Below, piece by piece: positions 25,684 to 33,876 of a stretch of 64,000 nucleotides of DNA; position 1 is the first letter of the stretch, and each line of letters starts with the position of its first letter. The position numbers were made by a program, and so were the translations under genes. The stretch is taken from the NCBI GenBank assembly GCA_963818505.1, contig CAWFSJ010000007.1:248001-312000 (forward strand), given 5' to 3'. The notes below the pieces were generated by a model that saw only the letters and a program-made list of their open reading frames with translations, had not been told where the DNA came from and ran no database searches. The stretch comes from JADKAV01 sp963818505 (GTDB lineage: Bacteria; Actinomycetota; Actinomycetes; S36-B12; UBA10799).

Positions 25684-26679
25684 ATGTTCACAACACTGTC
25701 CGCAGTCTCCGTACTCGCACTCGCATTCGCGCCCATTTCGGCTCCCGTGCCCTCCGCGACCGTCTGCGCCGCGCACCTCGACGCCGGATCATTGCGACCG
25801 GCATGGTGCGCCAAGAAGCCCCCGCCGAAGTCGTACGAGACGTTCCGACGGGCTCTGTCCGACTATCAGACGAGCGTCTACTACACCGTCGATGCGCTGG
25901 CAGGCGCTATCGGCTCGCTGAGTCCCATCAACTCGCAGTGCCGCGACAACCCGCCCGTGGATCCAGCCACTGTTGACCTGATCGTCAGTGGCGCATACCT
26001 CAGCGCAGGCCCGCAGTTCCCGCGATCCCGAGCAGCTCTGGCGAAGATGCTGTCGGTCACCGACTCGCTGTTCGAAGTCCCCACGCTCGCCGAGGTCAAA
26101 GTGACCGTCCGTGGCCTCTCCCCGAAGGTCGATGAGTTCGAGGCGATCATCAAGACAATCGAGGCGGCCGGTGATTCCTACAAGATCGGCGACTGCGAGA
26201 CGGGCGAAGCCAGCTGGGTCAAAGCGTCCGAGGACTTGGTGGCAACAGGGCAGTACAGCAACCGCACGGTTGTTTCGCTGAGCCGCCTGCTCGGCACGAC
26301 GCACGAGCCGTGCAAGTCGGCGACCGTCAAGGACCCGTACTCCGACAAGGCGCTGAAGAAGGCCTCCGGGGCCAAGTCGGTCAAGACAGCGAAGCTGGGC
26401 GACATGACCGTGGACTACCCGAGCAGCATCGACATTGGCGACTCCACCTGGCTGCCTTTGAACCTTGATTCCTCAGCACCTTCTGGCTTCGTCCAGGTCA
26501 CGCTCACGCAGGGGGCGAAACCGTTGGCAGCACTCGGTGGCGGGACTCCGGCGGGCGGATCGGGAGTGAGGATCAAGGTGATGGGTAAGCCCAAACGTGG
26601 GCCCGCGAAACTCCAGTTGACGTTCTCGCCGGCAGGCGGCACTCAACTCACGAAGACAGTCACGATCCGGTTGAGCTGA
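25684..26679 (+). CDS. Secreted hypothetical protein
   Basis: A 331-residue exported protein of unknown function. The N-terminus has a hydrophobic Sec-type segment (FTTLSAVSVLALAFAPISAPVPSA) with a cleavage region near residue 25, without a lipobox. The mature part is mostly helical (about 55-190, DUF-like with spaced Cys) and the last 90 residues look like a beta-rich domain with Gly-rich loops. GTG 25675, with TTGGAT 5 nt upstream, is an alternative start. It ends 1 bp from the convergent NYN gene. Confidence 0.8.
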   Translation: MFTTLSAVSVLALAFAPISAPVPSATVCAAHLDAGSLRPAWCAKKPPPKSYETFRRALSDYQTSVYYTVDALAGAIGSLSPINSQCRDNPPVDPATVDLIVSGAYLSAGPQFPRSRAALAKMLSVTDSLFEVPTLAEVKVTVRGLSPKVDEFEAIIKTIEAAGDSYKIGDCETGEASWVKASEDLVATGQYSNRTVVSLSRLLGTTHEPCKSATVKDPYSDKALKKASGAKSVKTAKLGDMTVDYPSSIDIGDSTWLPLNLDSSAPSGFVQVTLTQGAKPLAALGGGTPAGGSGVRIKVMGKPKRGPAKLQLTFSPAGGTQLTKTVTIRLS

Positions 26680-26680
26680 A

Positions 26681-27472
26681 TCACTTGGCGCGGATGTAGA
26701 TGTCCTTCTGGCTGGTTCCTTGCGCCTGTCGTTCCTCGATCTGGAACAGGTCCGTGCGCGAGCGCACGAGGTCGGACAGTTTGCGGTAGCCGTAGAGCCG
26801 GGAGTCGAAGTCCGGCTGCAGTTTCACCAGGTAACTCCCGAACGTCCCGAGGTTTGCCCACCCCTGGTCATCGACTGACTGCTCGAGTGCCGTCATGAGG
26901 AACTTCTTCGGGAACTTGGCCGCTCCCGCTTCGCTCTGCTTCGGCTGGGTCTTCTCAGGTGGTTGCCCCGGATCTGCGGGCTCGTCGGACTGCCTCGAAC
27001 CGGATCGCAGAACCTCCACGAAGACGAAGCGGTGGCAGGCATTGCGGAACGCCTCGGGTGTCTTGCGTTCGCCGAAGCCGAAGACCATCAACCCTGCTTC
27101 GCGCAACCTCGTGGCCAGCCCGGTGAAGTCGCTGTCGCTGGTGACCAGGCAGAACCCGTCGAAGTTGTCGGTGTACAACAGGTCCATCGCGTCGATGATC
27201 AGAGTGCTGTCGGTGGCGTTCTTGCCCGTGGAGTAGGCGAATTGCTGCACCGGCTTGATCGCATTGCGCTGCAGGACCTTCTTCCAGGCCGAACTCTGCG
27301 ACGTCGTGAAGTCGCCGTAGATCCGGCGGACGATCGCGTCGCCGAAGGTCGCCACCTCCGCCAGCAGCGCCTCGATCACGGAGGCCTGGGCGTTGTCGGC
27401 GTCGATGAGTACGGCTAGTCGCAGTTGGCCGTCTTCGGGTCGGTTGGGACTGGGTCGATCACGGTTGCTCAC
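26681..27472 (-). CDS. NYN (PIN-like) ribonuclease-type protein with C-terminal OST-HTH/LOTUS-like domain
   Basis: A 263-residue LabA-like protein. The NYN domain (about 15-150) has the acidic metal-binding motifs LAVLIDADN, KNATDSTLIIDAMDLLY and CLVTSDSDFTGLATRLRE, typical of PIN-like RNases. A charged linker (about 155-190) leads to a domain of about 70 residues (FPKKFLMTALEQSVDDQGWANLGTFGSYLVKL) like the OST-HTH/LOTUS fold that binds RNA. It likely cleaves or guards structured RNA. Lone gene with short intergenic spaces. Confidence 0.88.
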   Translation of the reverse strand: MSNRDRPSPNRPEDGQLRLAVLIDADNAQASVIEALLAEVATFGDAIVRRIYGDFTTSQSSAWKKVLQRNAIKPVQQFAYSTGKNATDSTLIIDAMDLLYTDNFDGFCLVTSDSDFTGLATRLREAGLMVFGFGERKTPEAFRNACHRFVFVEVLRSGSRQSDEPADPGQPPEKTQPKQSEAGAAKFPKKFLMTALEQSVDDQGWANLGTFGSYLVKLQPDFDSRLYGYRKLSDLVRSRTDLFQIEERQAQGTSQKDIYIRAK

Positions 27473-27521
27473 AGGTATAGCGTGTCACGACCGGGCGTGG
27501 GCGCGACGCCGCTCGCCGCTC

Positions 27522-28733
27522 TCAGATCTGCGTAAGCGGGACGCCCGTATCCTCCAGGCGCGCGGATTCGACCCGGCGACCGGATGTGATCAGCTCGCGG
27601 ATGGGATCGACGACGTCCCAGATGTTGACGTTCATGCCGGCCACCACGTGGTCGTCCGCGACCCAGAACGCGATGAACTCAAGTCCCGGAACATCGCCGC
27701 GCACGACAACATCGGTGGGAACCGCCGGGTCGGGAAGGCCGACGTACTCCATGCCGAGGTTGTACTGGTCGGTGTAGAAGTACGGCAACCGCTCGTAACT
27801 CGCGGACTGGCCCAGCATCCCCGCAGCCGCCACAGCGGGTTGGTTCAAGGCGTTGGCCCAGTGCTCGACGCGGATGTGACGGCCCAATACGGGGTGGAAA
27901 GCATTAGCCACGTCGCCAGCGGCGAACACGTCCGGGTGGCTGGTGCGCAAGCTATCGTCGGTCACGATTCCGTTGTCCAAGTCCAAGCCCCCTGCCTGCG
28001 CGAGCGCGGTGTTGGGAACCACACCGACGCCGACGATCACGATGTCCGCGGGGACCACTTCGCCGTCGGCGAGCTGCACGCCCGTCACGCCACCCTCACC
28101 GATGAAGCCATCCACCCGGGCGTTGACTCGCAGGTCCACCCCGTTGGCGCGGTGCAAATCCGCGAACACCGTCGCCATCCGGGGGCCGAGGGGCCCCAAT
28201 AGCGGAAGTTCCCCGGTTTCCAGAACCGTCACATCGAGGTCCAGCGCGCGTGCTGCAGCTGCGGCCTCCAGTCCGATCCATCCGCCGCCCACGATCACGA
28301 CGCGCCCCCCGCGCTGGAAGGCCGCCAGGATCGCTTGGGCATCCTCGAGCCGGCGTAGGTAGTGAATGCCCGCGAGATCCGACCCGTTGATCTGCAACCG
28401 CCTCGGCGAGGAACCGGTGGTGATCGCGAGCTTGTCGAAGGCCAACTCGGTGCCGTCCGACAGGGTCAAGGTGTGATCGGCGAGTCCAACCGCTTTCACG
28501 TCAAGTCGCAGGTCCACGCCGTTGTCGGAGTACCACTGCTGCGGGTGGACGTATGTGTCCTGCGCGGTCGTCTTCCCCTGGAGTAGACCCTTGGACAGCG
28601 GCGGCCTCTCGTACGGAGGTTCGCTCTCGTCGCCGATCAAGGTCACGGTCCCGTCGAACCCGGCACCCCTGAGATGCTCGGCGGTCTTCGCTCCAGCGAG
28701 TCCCGCTCCAACGATGGCGAAGTGCTGAGTCAT
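27522..28733 (-). CDS. FAD-dependent ferredoxin reductase-like NAD(P)H oxidoreductase
   Basis: A 403-residue flavoprotein of the putidaredoxin/rhodocoxin reductase family that passes electrons from NAD(P)H to a ferredoxin, usually for a P450 or dioxygenase. FAD motif GAGLAGAKTAEHLR starts at residue 9, the ERPPLSK signature follows, the NAD motif is VVIVGGGWIGLEAAAAA, and the second FAD motif is VFAAGDVANAFHP. No ferredoxin gene adjoins it; the P450 at 56.6 kb is a possible distant partner. The haem oxygenase gene upstream suggests it could also supply electrons to haem breakdown. Confidence 0.92.
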   Translation of the reverse strand: MTQHFAIVGAGLAGAKTAEHLRGAGFDGTVTLIGDESEPPYERPPLSKGLLQGKTTAQDTYVHPQQWYSDNGVDLRLDVKAVGLADHTLTLSDGTELAFDKLAITTGSSPRRLQINGSDLAGIHYLRRLEDAQAILAAFQRGGRVVIVGGGWIGLEAAAAARALDLDVTVLETGELPLLGPLGPRMATVFADLHRANGVDLRVNARVDGFIGEGGVTGVQLADGEVVPADIVIVGVGVVPNTALAQAGGLDLDNGIVTDDSLRTSHPDVFAAGDVANAFHPVLGRHIRVEHWANALNQPAVAAAGMLGQSASYERLPYFYTDQYNLGMEYVGLPDPAVPTDVVVRGDVPGLEFIAFWVADDHVVAGMNVNIWDVVDPIRELITSGRRVESARLEDTGVPLTQI

Positions 28734-28802
28734 GGGCCGTCCTTTGGTCAGGTTGTGCTGTCAGGCTCGCATGCTCTCGCCCGACGGACAACCGCCCGCC
28801 GC

Positions 28803-29090
28803 TCAGACGACGTCGAACTCCCAGATGATCGAACCCGTGGCAGCAGGTTGCCGTCCGCCGCCGTGGCCCGCGGCGAAGTCCCGCGACGCCAGCCACGTCC
28901 GGTACGACTCGACGCTGTCCCAGCGTGTGTACACCAGGTAGTCCTCGGTGCCGCTGACGGGGCGCAGAAGTTCGAAGTGCTCGAAGCCCGGGGCCTGATC
29001 GACCGCACCGGCCCGCGCGGCGAAGCGCTGTTCGAGAGTGTCAGCTTGATCGGCGGGGACGGTCAGGACATTGACGACGACGTAGGACAT
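28803..29090 (-). CDS. MhuD/IsdG-type haem-degrading monooxygenase
   Basis: A 95-residue ABM-fold protein that breaks haem to release iron. Aligned by eye with remembered MhuD it keeps the pattern MxVVxxNxxxVP..LExRFAxRAxAVxxxPGFxxFxLLRPVxG. The haem-chemistry residues are at the canonical places of IsdG/IsdI proteins: Asn7, Trp66 and His76. The start overlaps the end of the upstream MFS gene by 28 bp, but the position of Asn7 fixes it. It sits between an MFS transporter and a ferredoxin reductase-like gene. Confidence 0.9.
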   Translation of the reverse strand: MSYVVVNVLTVPADQADTLEQRFAARAGAVDQAPGFEHFELLRPVSGTEDYLVYTRWDSVESYRTWLASRDFAAGHGGGRQPAATGSIIWEFDVV

Positions 29091-30583
29091 GGCTTCAGCC
29101 TAAGTCGACTGAACAAGAACAGCCCTGCGGTCACCAGGCTCACCGCGGCACCGGCCCATCCGTGGGCGTCCATGCCGTCGAGGTAGGCCTGCTTCTGAAC
29201 CGTGTCAATGCTGTCGACCTCCTGCAGCGGAACCGCGTAGGTCGCCGCCGCCTGCTGGTCGTCGGCGCCCGTTCGCAGGTCAGCGGCTATCTGGTCTGTC
29301 TGCGCGGAGTCCAGTCCCGCGGCGTCCAACTGGCTAGACAGTGACGAGGAGAAGGTCGTGAAGACCAGGGCGGAGATGAGCGCGATCCCGATCGCCGTCC
29401 CGATCCCGACCGACGCCTGCCGATAGGCCGAGGCGCTGCTGTCGCCGCCCGGGGTGGCGCAGTCCATCACTGAATTGGTCATCGGTACTCCGGCGGCGAC
29501 GCTGGCGAAGCTGTAGAAGCAGGTCACTACCACCGGCCACCAAAGCGGGGAGTCGACCGCGATCAGCACACTGAGTGCAAGGGAGATCCCTGTGGCGATC
29601 AGCAGCCAGAAACCCGACGCGGTGAGTCCGATCCGCTTGATCATCCAGCCGGCTGACCTGGCCCCGACTGCGGCGCACAATTGGGCGGGCACCATCAGCA
29701 GCGCCGTCACCAGGACACTGAGGCCGAACACATACTCGTAGGCCAGTGTCATGTAGTACCAGAGTTGGGTGAAGCACCACAACCCGACCACGGCCAGCAT
29801 CACCACTGCCCCTCCGTTGCGCAGGAATGCCACGTCCAGTGACGGCTGGTGTGCACGTCGAAGGGCGGCGGCCAGCCCGACCGCGGCCGCCACGGTGATG
29901 CCGATCCGCACGAGGGTGCCCACGTTTGCAAGGCCGTCGGACATGGCGTGCGAAAGCGACTGCACAACTGCCGCACACACCACCCCTGCCAGCGCGGGTG
30001 TGAGCAGCTCGGTTTCCCTGGTCGTGCCTGTGTCGGCAGCCAGCGCCCATCGCCCTGCCACTAGGGCGGCCACCCCGCCCAGGGCCCAGGTTCCGGCGAC
30101 GACCCGCCATGACAAGTGCTCCATCAGCGCAGCCGTGATCACCGGCAGGATTACGAAGACAGCCGGGCCGACCATCGAGAACACTGCGAACGCAGTTGCT
30201 CGCGCGGCTGGTCCGTCGGTGGTTGATCCGATGACCCCAAGTGAGACGACCAGCAGGACTGTCGCTCCCACCGCCTGCACCGCCAGTCCGAGAATCGCCA
30301 CCGGGAAGGCCGGCGCGGCAGCCACGACCACCGAGCCCAGCAGCAACAGGATCGACCCGCCGCTCACCGCGCGACGTTCGCCCACTCTGGTGGCTGCAGT
30401 TGCCGCGAGGAAGATGGCTAGCAGGGACGCGATGCTTGGTACTTCCCGCAGCGCACCACTGCTCGATTGATCCACGCCGAAACTGACCAGCATCGGCTCT
30501 ATGACGTAGTTGTATGTCGCTGGTTGCAGGAACGCTGCCCCTCCGGCGATACATGCGCCGATCAGGACCCGGTTCTTGCTCAT
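29063..30583 (-). CDS. MFS transporter, 14-TM DHA2-type
   Basis: A 506-residue drug/H+ antiporter-like permease. It has about 14 hydrophobic segments and a central loop that includes GERRAVSGGSILLL, typical of the DHA2 branch (motif A is weak). ATG 30583 overlaps the stop of the HD gene upstream (ATGA). The C-terminal tail overlaps the haem oxygenase start by 28 bp, so HD protein, MFS and haem oxygenase are probably co-transcribed. The exported compound cannot be told. Confidence 0.9.
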   Translation of the reverse strand: MSKNRVLIGACIAGGAAFLQPATYNYVIEPMLVSFGVDQSSSGALREVPSIASLLAIFLAATAATRVGERRAVSGGSILLLLGSVVVAAAPAFPVAILGLAVQAVGATVLLVVSLGVIGSTTDGPAARATAFAVFSMVGPAVFVILPVITAALMEHLSWRVVAGTWALGGVAALVAGRWALAADTGTTRETELLTPALAGVVCAAVVQSLSHAMSDGLANVGTLVRIGITVAAAVGLAAALRRAHQPSLDVAFLRNGGAVVMLAVVGLWCFTQLWYYMTLAYEYVFGLSVLVTALLMVPAQLCAAVGARSAGWMIKRIGLTASGFWLLIATGISLALSVLIAVDSPLWWPVVVTCFYSFASVAAGVPMTNSVMDCATPGGDSSASAYRQASVGIGTAIGIALISALVFTTFSSSLSSQLDAAGLDSAQTDQIAADLRTGADDQQAAATYAVPLQEVDSIDTVQKQAYLDGMDAHGWAGAAVSLVTAGLFLFSRLRLKPCPTSSSMS

Positions 30584-31173
30584 GACAACGCGGCGTCCAG
30601 CCTCCGCAGCAGCCGGGAGTATTCGAGATCGATCTGAGGGATCTGCGGCAGAAGCACCTCACCGAGGGTCCTGTAATACCAGATCGTGCCCTCGCGCCCG
30701 CCATGGAAATGGTCGAGTGCCTCCACGCCGTGGGCTTCCACGTCTTCCACGATGTCGCGAAGATTCGCCAGTTTGTCGCAGGCCTCGACCAGCCGAGATC
30801 CGTGCGGGTCCGCCCCGGTGAGGGTCGCGATGTACGTGCGCTTGCGCTCGCGCCATGGCCCCTTGGGTTGACCGGGTTCGGGTACGGCGTCGCTGCAGTC
30901 CAGGACGATGTCAGCAACCCGCTGCCCGAACTCGGCCCGGATCTGCTCCAGCATGCCGGGTCCGCCCTGGTCCTCCACCGCATCGTGCAGAACGCCCGCG
31001 ATGATCTGGTCCTCGTCCCCGCCGTAGTGAGCCACCAGGCCCGCCACCATCAGCACGTGGGAGAGGTAGGGCTCGTCCTTGCTCCTGCGCGATTGTTTGG
31101 CGTGAGCCTCGGCAGCGAAGGCCAGCGCCCGGCCGACCTGCTTGCCGTACAGCCGTTCATCGTGATTGGGCAT
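30580..31173 (-). CDS. HD domain phosphohydrolase-like protein
   Basis: A 197-residue protein with an HD domain (about 12-150) resembling the hydrolase half of RelA/SpoT: YLSHVLMVAGLVAHYGGDEDQIIAGVLHDAVEDQG carries the histidine ligand of the family, LHDAVED the HD pair, and VEACDKLANLRDIVED the final Asp. Hydrolysis of (p)ppGpp or another nucleotide is plausible for a small alarmone hydrolase. ATG 31173 is preferred because it has GGAGGAG upstream. Divergent from the SOS-controlled HNH gene. Confidence 0.85.
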   Translation of the reverse strand: MPNHDERLYGKQVGRALAFAAEAHAKQSRRSKDEPYLSHVLMVAGLVAHYGGDEDQIIAGVLHDAVEDQGGPGMLEQIRAEFGQRVADIVLDCSDAVPEPGQPKGPWRERKRTYIATLTGADPHGSRLVEACDKLANLRDIVEDVEAHGVEALDHFHGGREGTIWYYRTLGEVLLPQIPQIDLEYSRLLRRLDAALS

Positions 31174-31246
31174 GGCCACTCCTCCGATCGAAAGGTATCG
31201 GGACTTCGAGGGCCAAAGCAGACTATGCACACTCGCCGAAAGATGC

Positions 31247-31275
31247 TTGACTCTCTATCGAACATATGTTCGAAT
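31247..31275 (+). promoter_or_regulatory. Sigma70-type promoter under LexA control
   Basis: TTGACT (31247-31252) and TCGAAT (31270-31275), with a 17-bp spacer, lead to a start point at GTG 31282. The LexA box fills the spacer and -10 region. Confidence 0.55.
31258..31273. promoter_or_regulatory. LexA (SOS) box
   Basis: Perfect 16-bp palindrome TCGAACATATGTTCGA, matching the actinobacterial/B. subtilis-type LexA consensus CGAAC-N4-GTTCG. It overlaps the promoter of the 13E12 gene, so DNA damage should induce it. Confidence 0.88.
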
Positions 31276-31281
31276 GGAGAT

Positions 31282-32487
31282 GTGAGCATCCCGGTGATCG
31301 ACCCGTTCCCGTCAGTCAGGGCGGCGCTGGCGGACGCGCGGGCACTCGACGACCAGGACCTCTGCGATGCCATCGCGCACGCTGAGAAGGGCCTGCGGCG
31401 TCAGCAGGCAGAGGCGGCCGCGCTGGTGGCTGAGATGAGCGCCCGGATCGAGGCGATGGGCCACGTGATCTCCGGGAGTTCCGAAGAGTTGGCGACCATG
31501 CTGGCGATCTCGCCGCGAAGCGCAGATCGACGGCTGGACACCGCGGTTGGGCTCTGCGATCGGGACGTGCTGTGGGGAGCTCTGCACGACGGCCGGATCG
31601 ACATGCCGAAGGCGACGGCGATCCTGGACATCCTGGCCGACACCCCCGATCCACTGCGTGAAGAACTGGAACTGATCGCGATCGGTTTCGCCGAATCGCA
31701 CACGGGTCACGAGTTGCGCAAGAAGCTGCTGTCGCTGACCTGCGAGAAGGATCCCGACGAGGTCCTGCGCAAGCAAGCCATCGATCGGCGTGGGGTATGG
31801 GTGCGGCCTTCGGCGCACGGGATGGCCGACGTGGGTGGGTACCTGTCAGCCGAACATGCCGAGGTGTTCATGCAGGCGCTTGAGGCGCTGGCCGGCTCGA
31901 AGGACTGCGCGGACCCCTACCAGCAGGGGGATGCCCGCAGCGCCGAACAGCGCAGGGCGGACGCGTTGGTCGGCTTCCTGGCCACGCACACGACCGTGGC
32001 TGTCAGCGTGGACGTCGTGATCAGCGCCGACCAGCTCATCGGGGACAACGATTGGACCCCCGAATCGAAGCGACTCGGACCGATAGCCAGCGAGGTCGCC
32101 CGGGATCTGTGCATGTCCGCAGACGCCCGGTGGCGCAGGTTGGTCACCGACCCGGTGTCAGGGGAGCTGCAAGCCATGGGCACCTTCAAGTACCGGATTC
32201 CCCAGCCCCTTCGCGAGGCCATCAAGTGCCGGGATGTCACCTGCAGGTTCCCCGGGTGTCACGCGCGGGCGGAGTTCTTCGACTGTGACCACGTCGTCCC
32301 CCACCCGGCGGGCGAAACCTGCGCCAACAACCTTGCGGGACTGTGCCGGCGCCACCATCGGACCAAGACGTTCTCGGCCTGGCGTGTTGAACGTGACGCA
32401 AGTTCGCCGACCCATGACTTGATCTGGACCAGCCCGCTGGGCCGGACGTATAGAACCTCAAGCCATCGGTACAAGCAGGACGAGTAG
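31282..32487 (+). CDS. 13E12 repeat family protein: DUF222 domain plus HNH endonuclease
   Basis: A 401-residue DUF222-HNH protein. The N-terminal helical DUF222 region (about 15-300) includes TLAIS/MLAISPRSADRRLDTA; the C-terminal HNH nuclease is CRFPGCHARAEFFDCDHVVPHPAGETCANNLAGLCRRHHRTK with all Cys/His metal residues. In mycobacteria some family members are damage-inducible; here the LexA box agrees. The start is GTG 31282: it lies 6 nt after the -10 and avoids placing the SOS box inside coding sequence, as ATG 31243 would. Confidence 0.88.
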   Translation: MSIPVIDPFPSVRAALADARALDDQDLCDAIAHAEKGLRRQQAEAAALVAEMSARIEAMGHVISGSSEELATMLAISPRSADRRLDTAVGLCDRDVLWGALHDGRIDMPKATAILDILADTPDPLREELELIAIGFAESHTGHELRKKLLSLTCEKDPDEVLRKQAIDRRGVWVRPSAHGMADVGGYLSAEHAEVFMQALEALAGSKDCADPYQQGDARSAEQRRADALVGFLATHTTVAVSVDVVISADQLIGDNDWTPESKRLGPIASEVARDLCMSADARWRRLVTDPVSGELQAMGTFKYRIPQPLREAIKCRDVTCRFPGCHARAEFFDCDHVVPHPAGETCANNLAGLCRRHHRTKTFSAWRVERDASSPTHDLIWTSPLGRTYRTSSHRYKQDE

Positions 32488-32514
32488 GGACTTGCCAACT
32501 CTGCGCCCTGGCGC

Positions 32515-32520
32515 TAACGT
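32515..32520 (+). promoter_or_regulatory. -10 box (TAACGT) of the ArsR-SRPBCC operon
   Basis: Ends 8 nt before ATG 32529; no Shine-Dalgarno is seen, so the message is probably leaderless. Confidence 0.45.
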
Positions 32521-32537
32521 ACAACCTAATGGTTGTA
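32520..32537. promoter_or_regulatory. ArsR operator over the start codon
   Basis: Perfect 7-4-7 palindrome TACAACC-TAAT-GGTTGTA. It covers ATG 32529, so ArsR binding would block its own transcription. Similar ACAACC-N4-GGTTGT sites go with ArsR-SRPBCC pairs. Confidence 0.72.
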
Positions 32538-32882
32538 TATCAAGAACAGCATTCGCGGATGCCCGATGACGAGGTCGACCGGGTATTCCGTGCATTGGCC
32601 GATCGCACACGTCGGGACATAGTCCGGCGCACGCTGGTCGGGGAGGTGACGGTCTCACATCTGGCCGGTGCCTACTCGATGTCGTTCGCGGCTGTGCAGA
32701 AGCACGTGGCGGTACTTGAGGCCGCTGGTCTCGTGACCAAACATCCACACGGAAGGGAGCGGCTAGTGCGAGCGAATCCGGAGACGATCCGGCGGGCTCA
32801 GCAACTCCTGGACCAATTCGAGCAACTCTGGCGAGACCGCGTGGCCAGGCTTGACGACCTGCTCACCGAAGACACCCACTAA
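32529..32882 (+). CDS. ArsR family winged-helix repressor
   Basis: A 117-residue metalloregulator-like protein without obvious metal-binding cysteines. The winged helix spans about 15-90: FRALADRTRRDIVRRTL, then SHLAGAYSMSFAAVQKHVAVLEAAGLVTKHPHGRERL. This subfamily is habitually found upstream of SRPBCC (AHSA1) genes and represses the pair. ATG 32529 is used; ATG 32559 is an alternative, in which case the palindrome would be just upstream. 19 bp separate it from the next gene. Confidence 0.9.
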   Translation: MVVYQEQHSRMPDDEVDRVFRALADRTRRDIVRRTLVGEVTVSHLAGAYSMSFAAVQKHVAVLEAAGLVTKHPHGRERLVRANPETIRRAQQLLDQFEQLWRDRVARLDDLLTEDTH

Positions 32883-32901
32883 CCCCTCGAAAGGAACCGC
32901 A

Positions 32902-33876
32902 ATGCCTATCACTTCCATCGACAAGGACCCCGAGGCCCTCACCATGACCGTGGTCGCGGAGTTCCCGGTGCCTCTCGAGCGACTCTGGAACGCTTATGCC
33001 GATCCGCGTCAGCTCGAACGTTTCTGGGGTCCGCCGACGTACCCCGCGATCTTCACCCGTCACGACATGTACGCCGGCGGCCGTAGCGAATACGCCATGA
33101 CCGGACCGGAGGGGGACATGTCCCGCGGCTACTGGGACTACGTGGATGTCACGCCGATGCAGTCCTTCGAAGTACGCGACGGGTTCGCGAACGAGGACGG
33201 GTCGGCCAACACCGAGATGCCCTCGATGCGTATGGTCTTCGACTTCTCCGCAACCGACGCCGGCTCGCGGGTGTCCACCACGACGTACTTCAACTCGGTC
33301 GACGAGCTCGAGCAGTTGCTGACGATGGGCATGGAGGACGGCATGAAGGCCGCGATGGGACAGATGGATGCCGTGCTCGCGGACCTCGCGTCGTTCGCGT
33401 CGGGTGCGGTGTGCGAGGCACAGATCCTCAGCGACACCCAGGTGCGGGTGAGCCGGGTCGTGCGCGGGACGGTCGAGCAGGTCTGGCGCGCGCACAACGA
33501 CGCCGAACTGATGCGCAAGTGGCTGCTCGGCCCCGACGGCTGGACCATGCCGGTGTGCGAAGTGGCCACGAGCGTGGGCGATGAGTACCGCTACGAGTGG
33601 GAGCAGGCTGACGGCTCCGGAAGGTTCGGTTTCACCGGTGAACTGCTGGAGAGCTCCCCACCCCGGCGTGCCGTCACCACCGAGCAGATGATCGGCATGG
33701 AAGGCCCGGGCACGGTCAACGAGTTGACCCTGACCCCGGTCGAGGGCGGCACGTTGCTGTCCATCGTCATCACCTACCCCAACGCCGAGATCCGCGACAT
33801 CGTCCTGGCCACGGGTATGACGTCGGGGATGGAGACCAGTTACGCCCGGTTGGAGCGCGAACTGCTTTCGGCCTAA
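32902..33876 (+). CDS. Tandem SRPBCC (AHSA1) domain protein
   Basis: A 324-residue protein with two consecutive START/AHSA1-like lipid- or ligand-binding domains (about 15-165 and 178-322). Each has the characteristic opening VPLERLWNAYADPRQLERFWGP and VEQVWRAHNDAELMRKWLLGP. Single-domain proteins are the norm; the tandem form suggests fusion or duplication after the ArsR pairing was set up. Shine-Dalgarno GAAAGGA precedes ATG 32902. The ligand is unknown. It ends 4 bp into the convergent SDR gene. Confidence 0.9.
   Translation: MPITSIDKDPEALTMTVVAEFPVPLERLWNAYADPRQLERFWGPPTYPAIFTRHDMYAGGRSEYAMTGPEGDMSRGYWDYVDVTPMQSFEVRDGFANEDGSANTEMPSMRMVFDFSATDAGSRVSTTTYFNSVDELEQLLTMGMEDGMKAAMGQMDAVLADLASFASGAVCEAQILSDTQVRVSRVVRGTVEQVWRAHNDAELMRKWLLGPDGWTMPVCEVATSVGDEYRYEWEQADGSGRFGFTGELLESSPPRRAVTTEQMIGMEGPGTVNELTLTPVEGGTLLSIVITYPNAEIRDIVLATGMTSGMETSYARLERELLSA

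Noticed and set aside
31243..31281. Extended N-terminus of the HNH protein from ATG 31243
   Set aside because: Would place the LexA box and promoter inside coding sequence; GTG 31282 fits the predicted transcription start.
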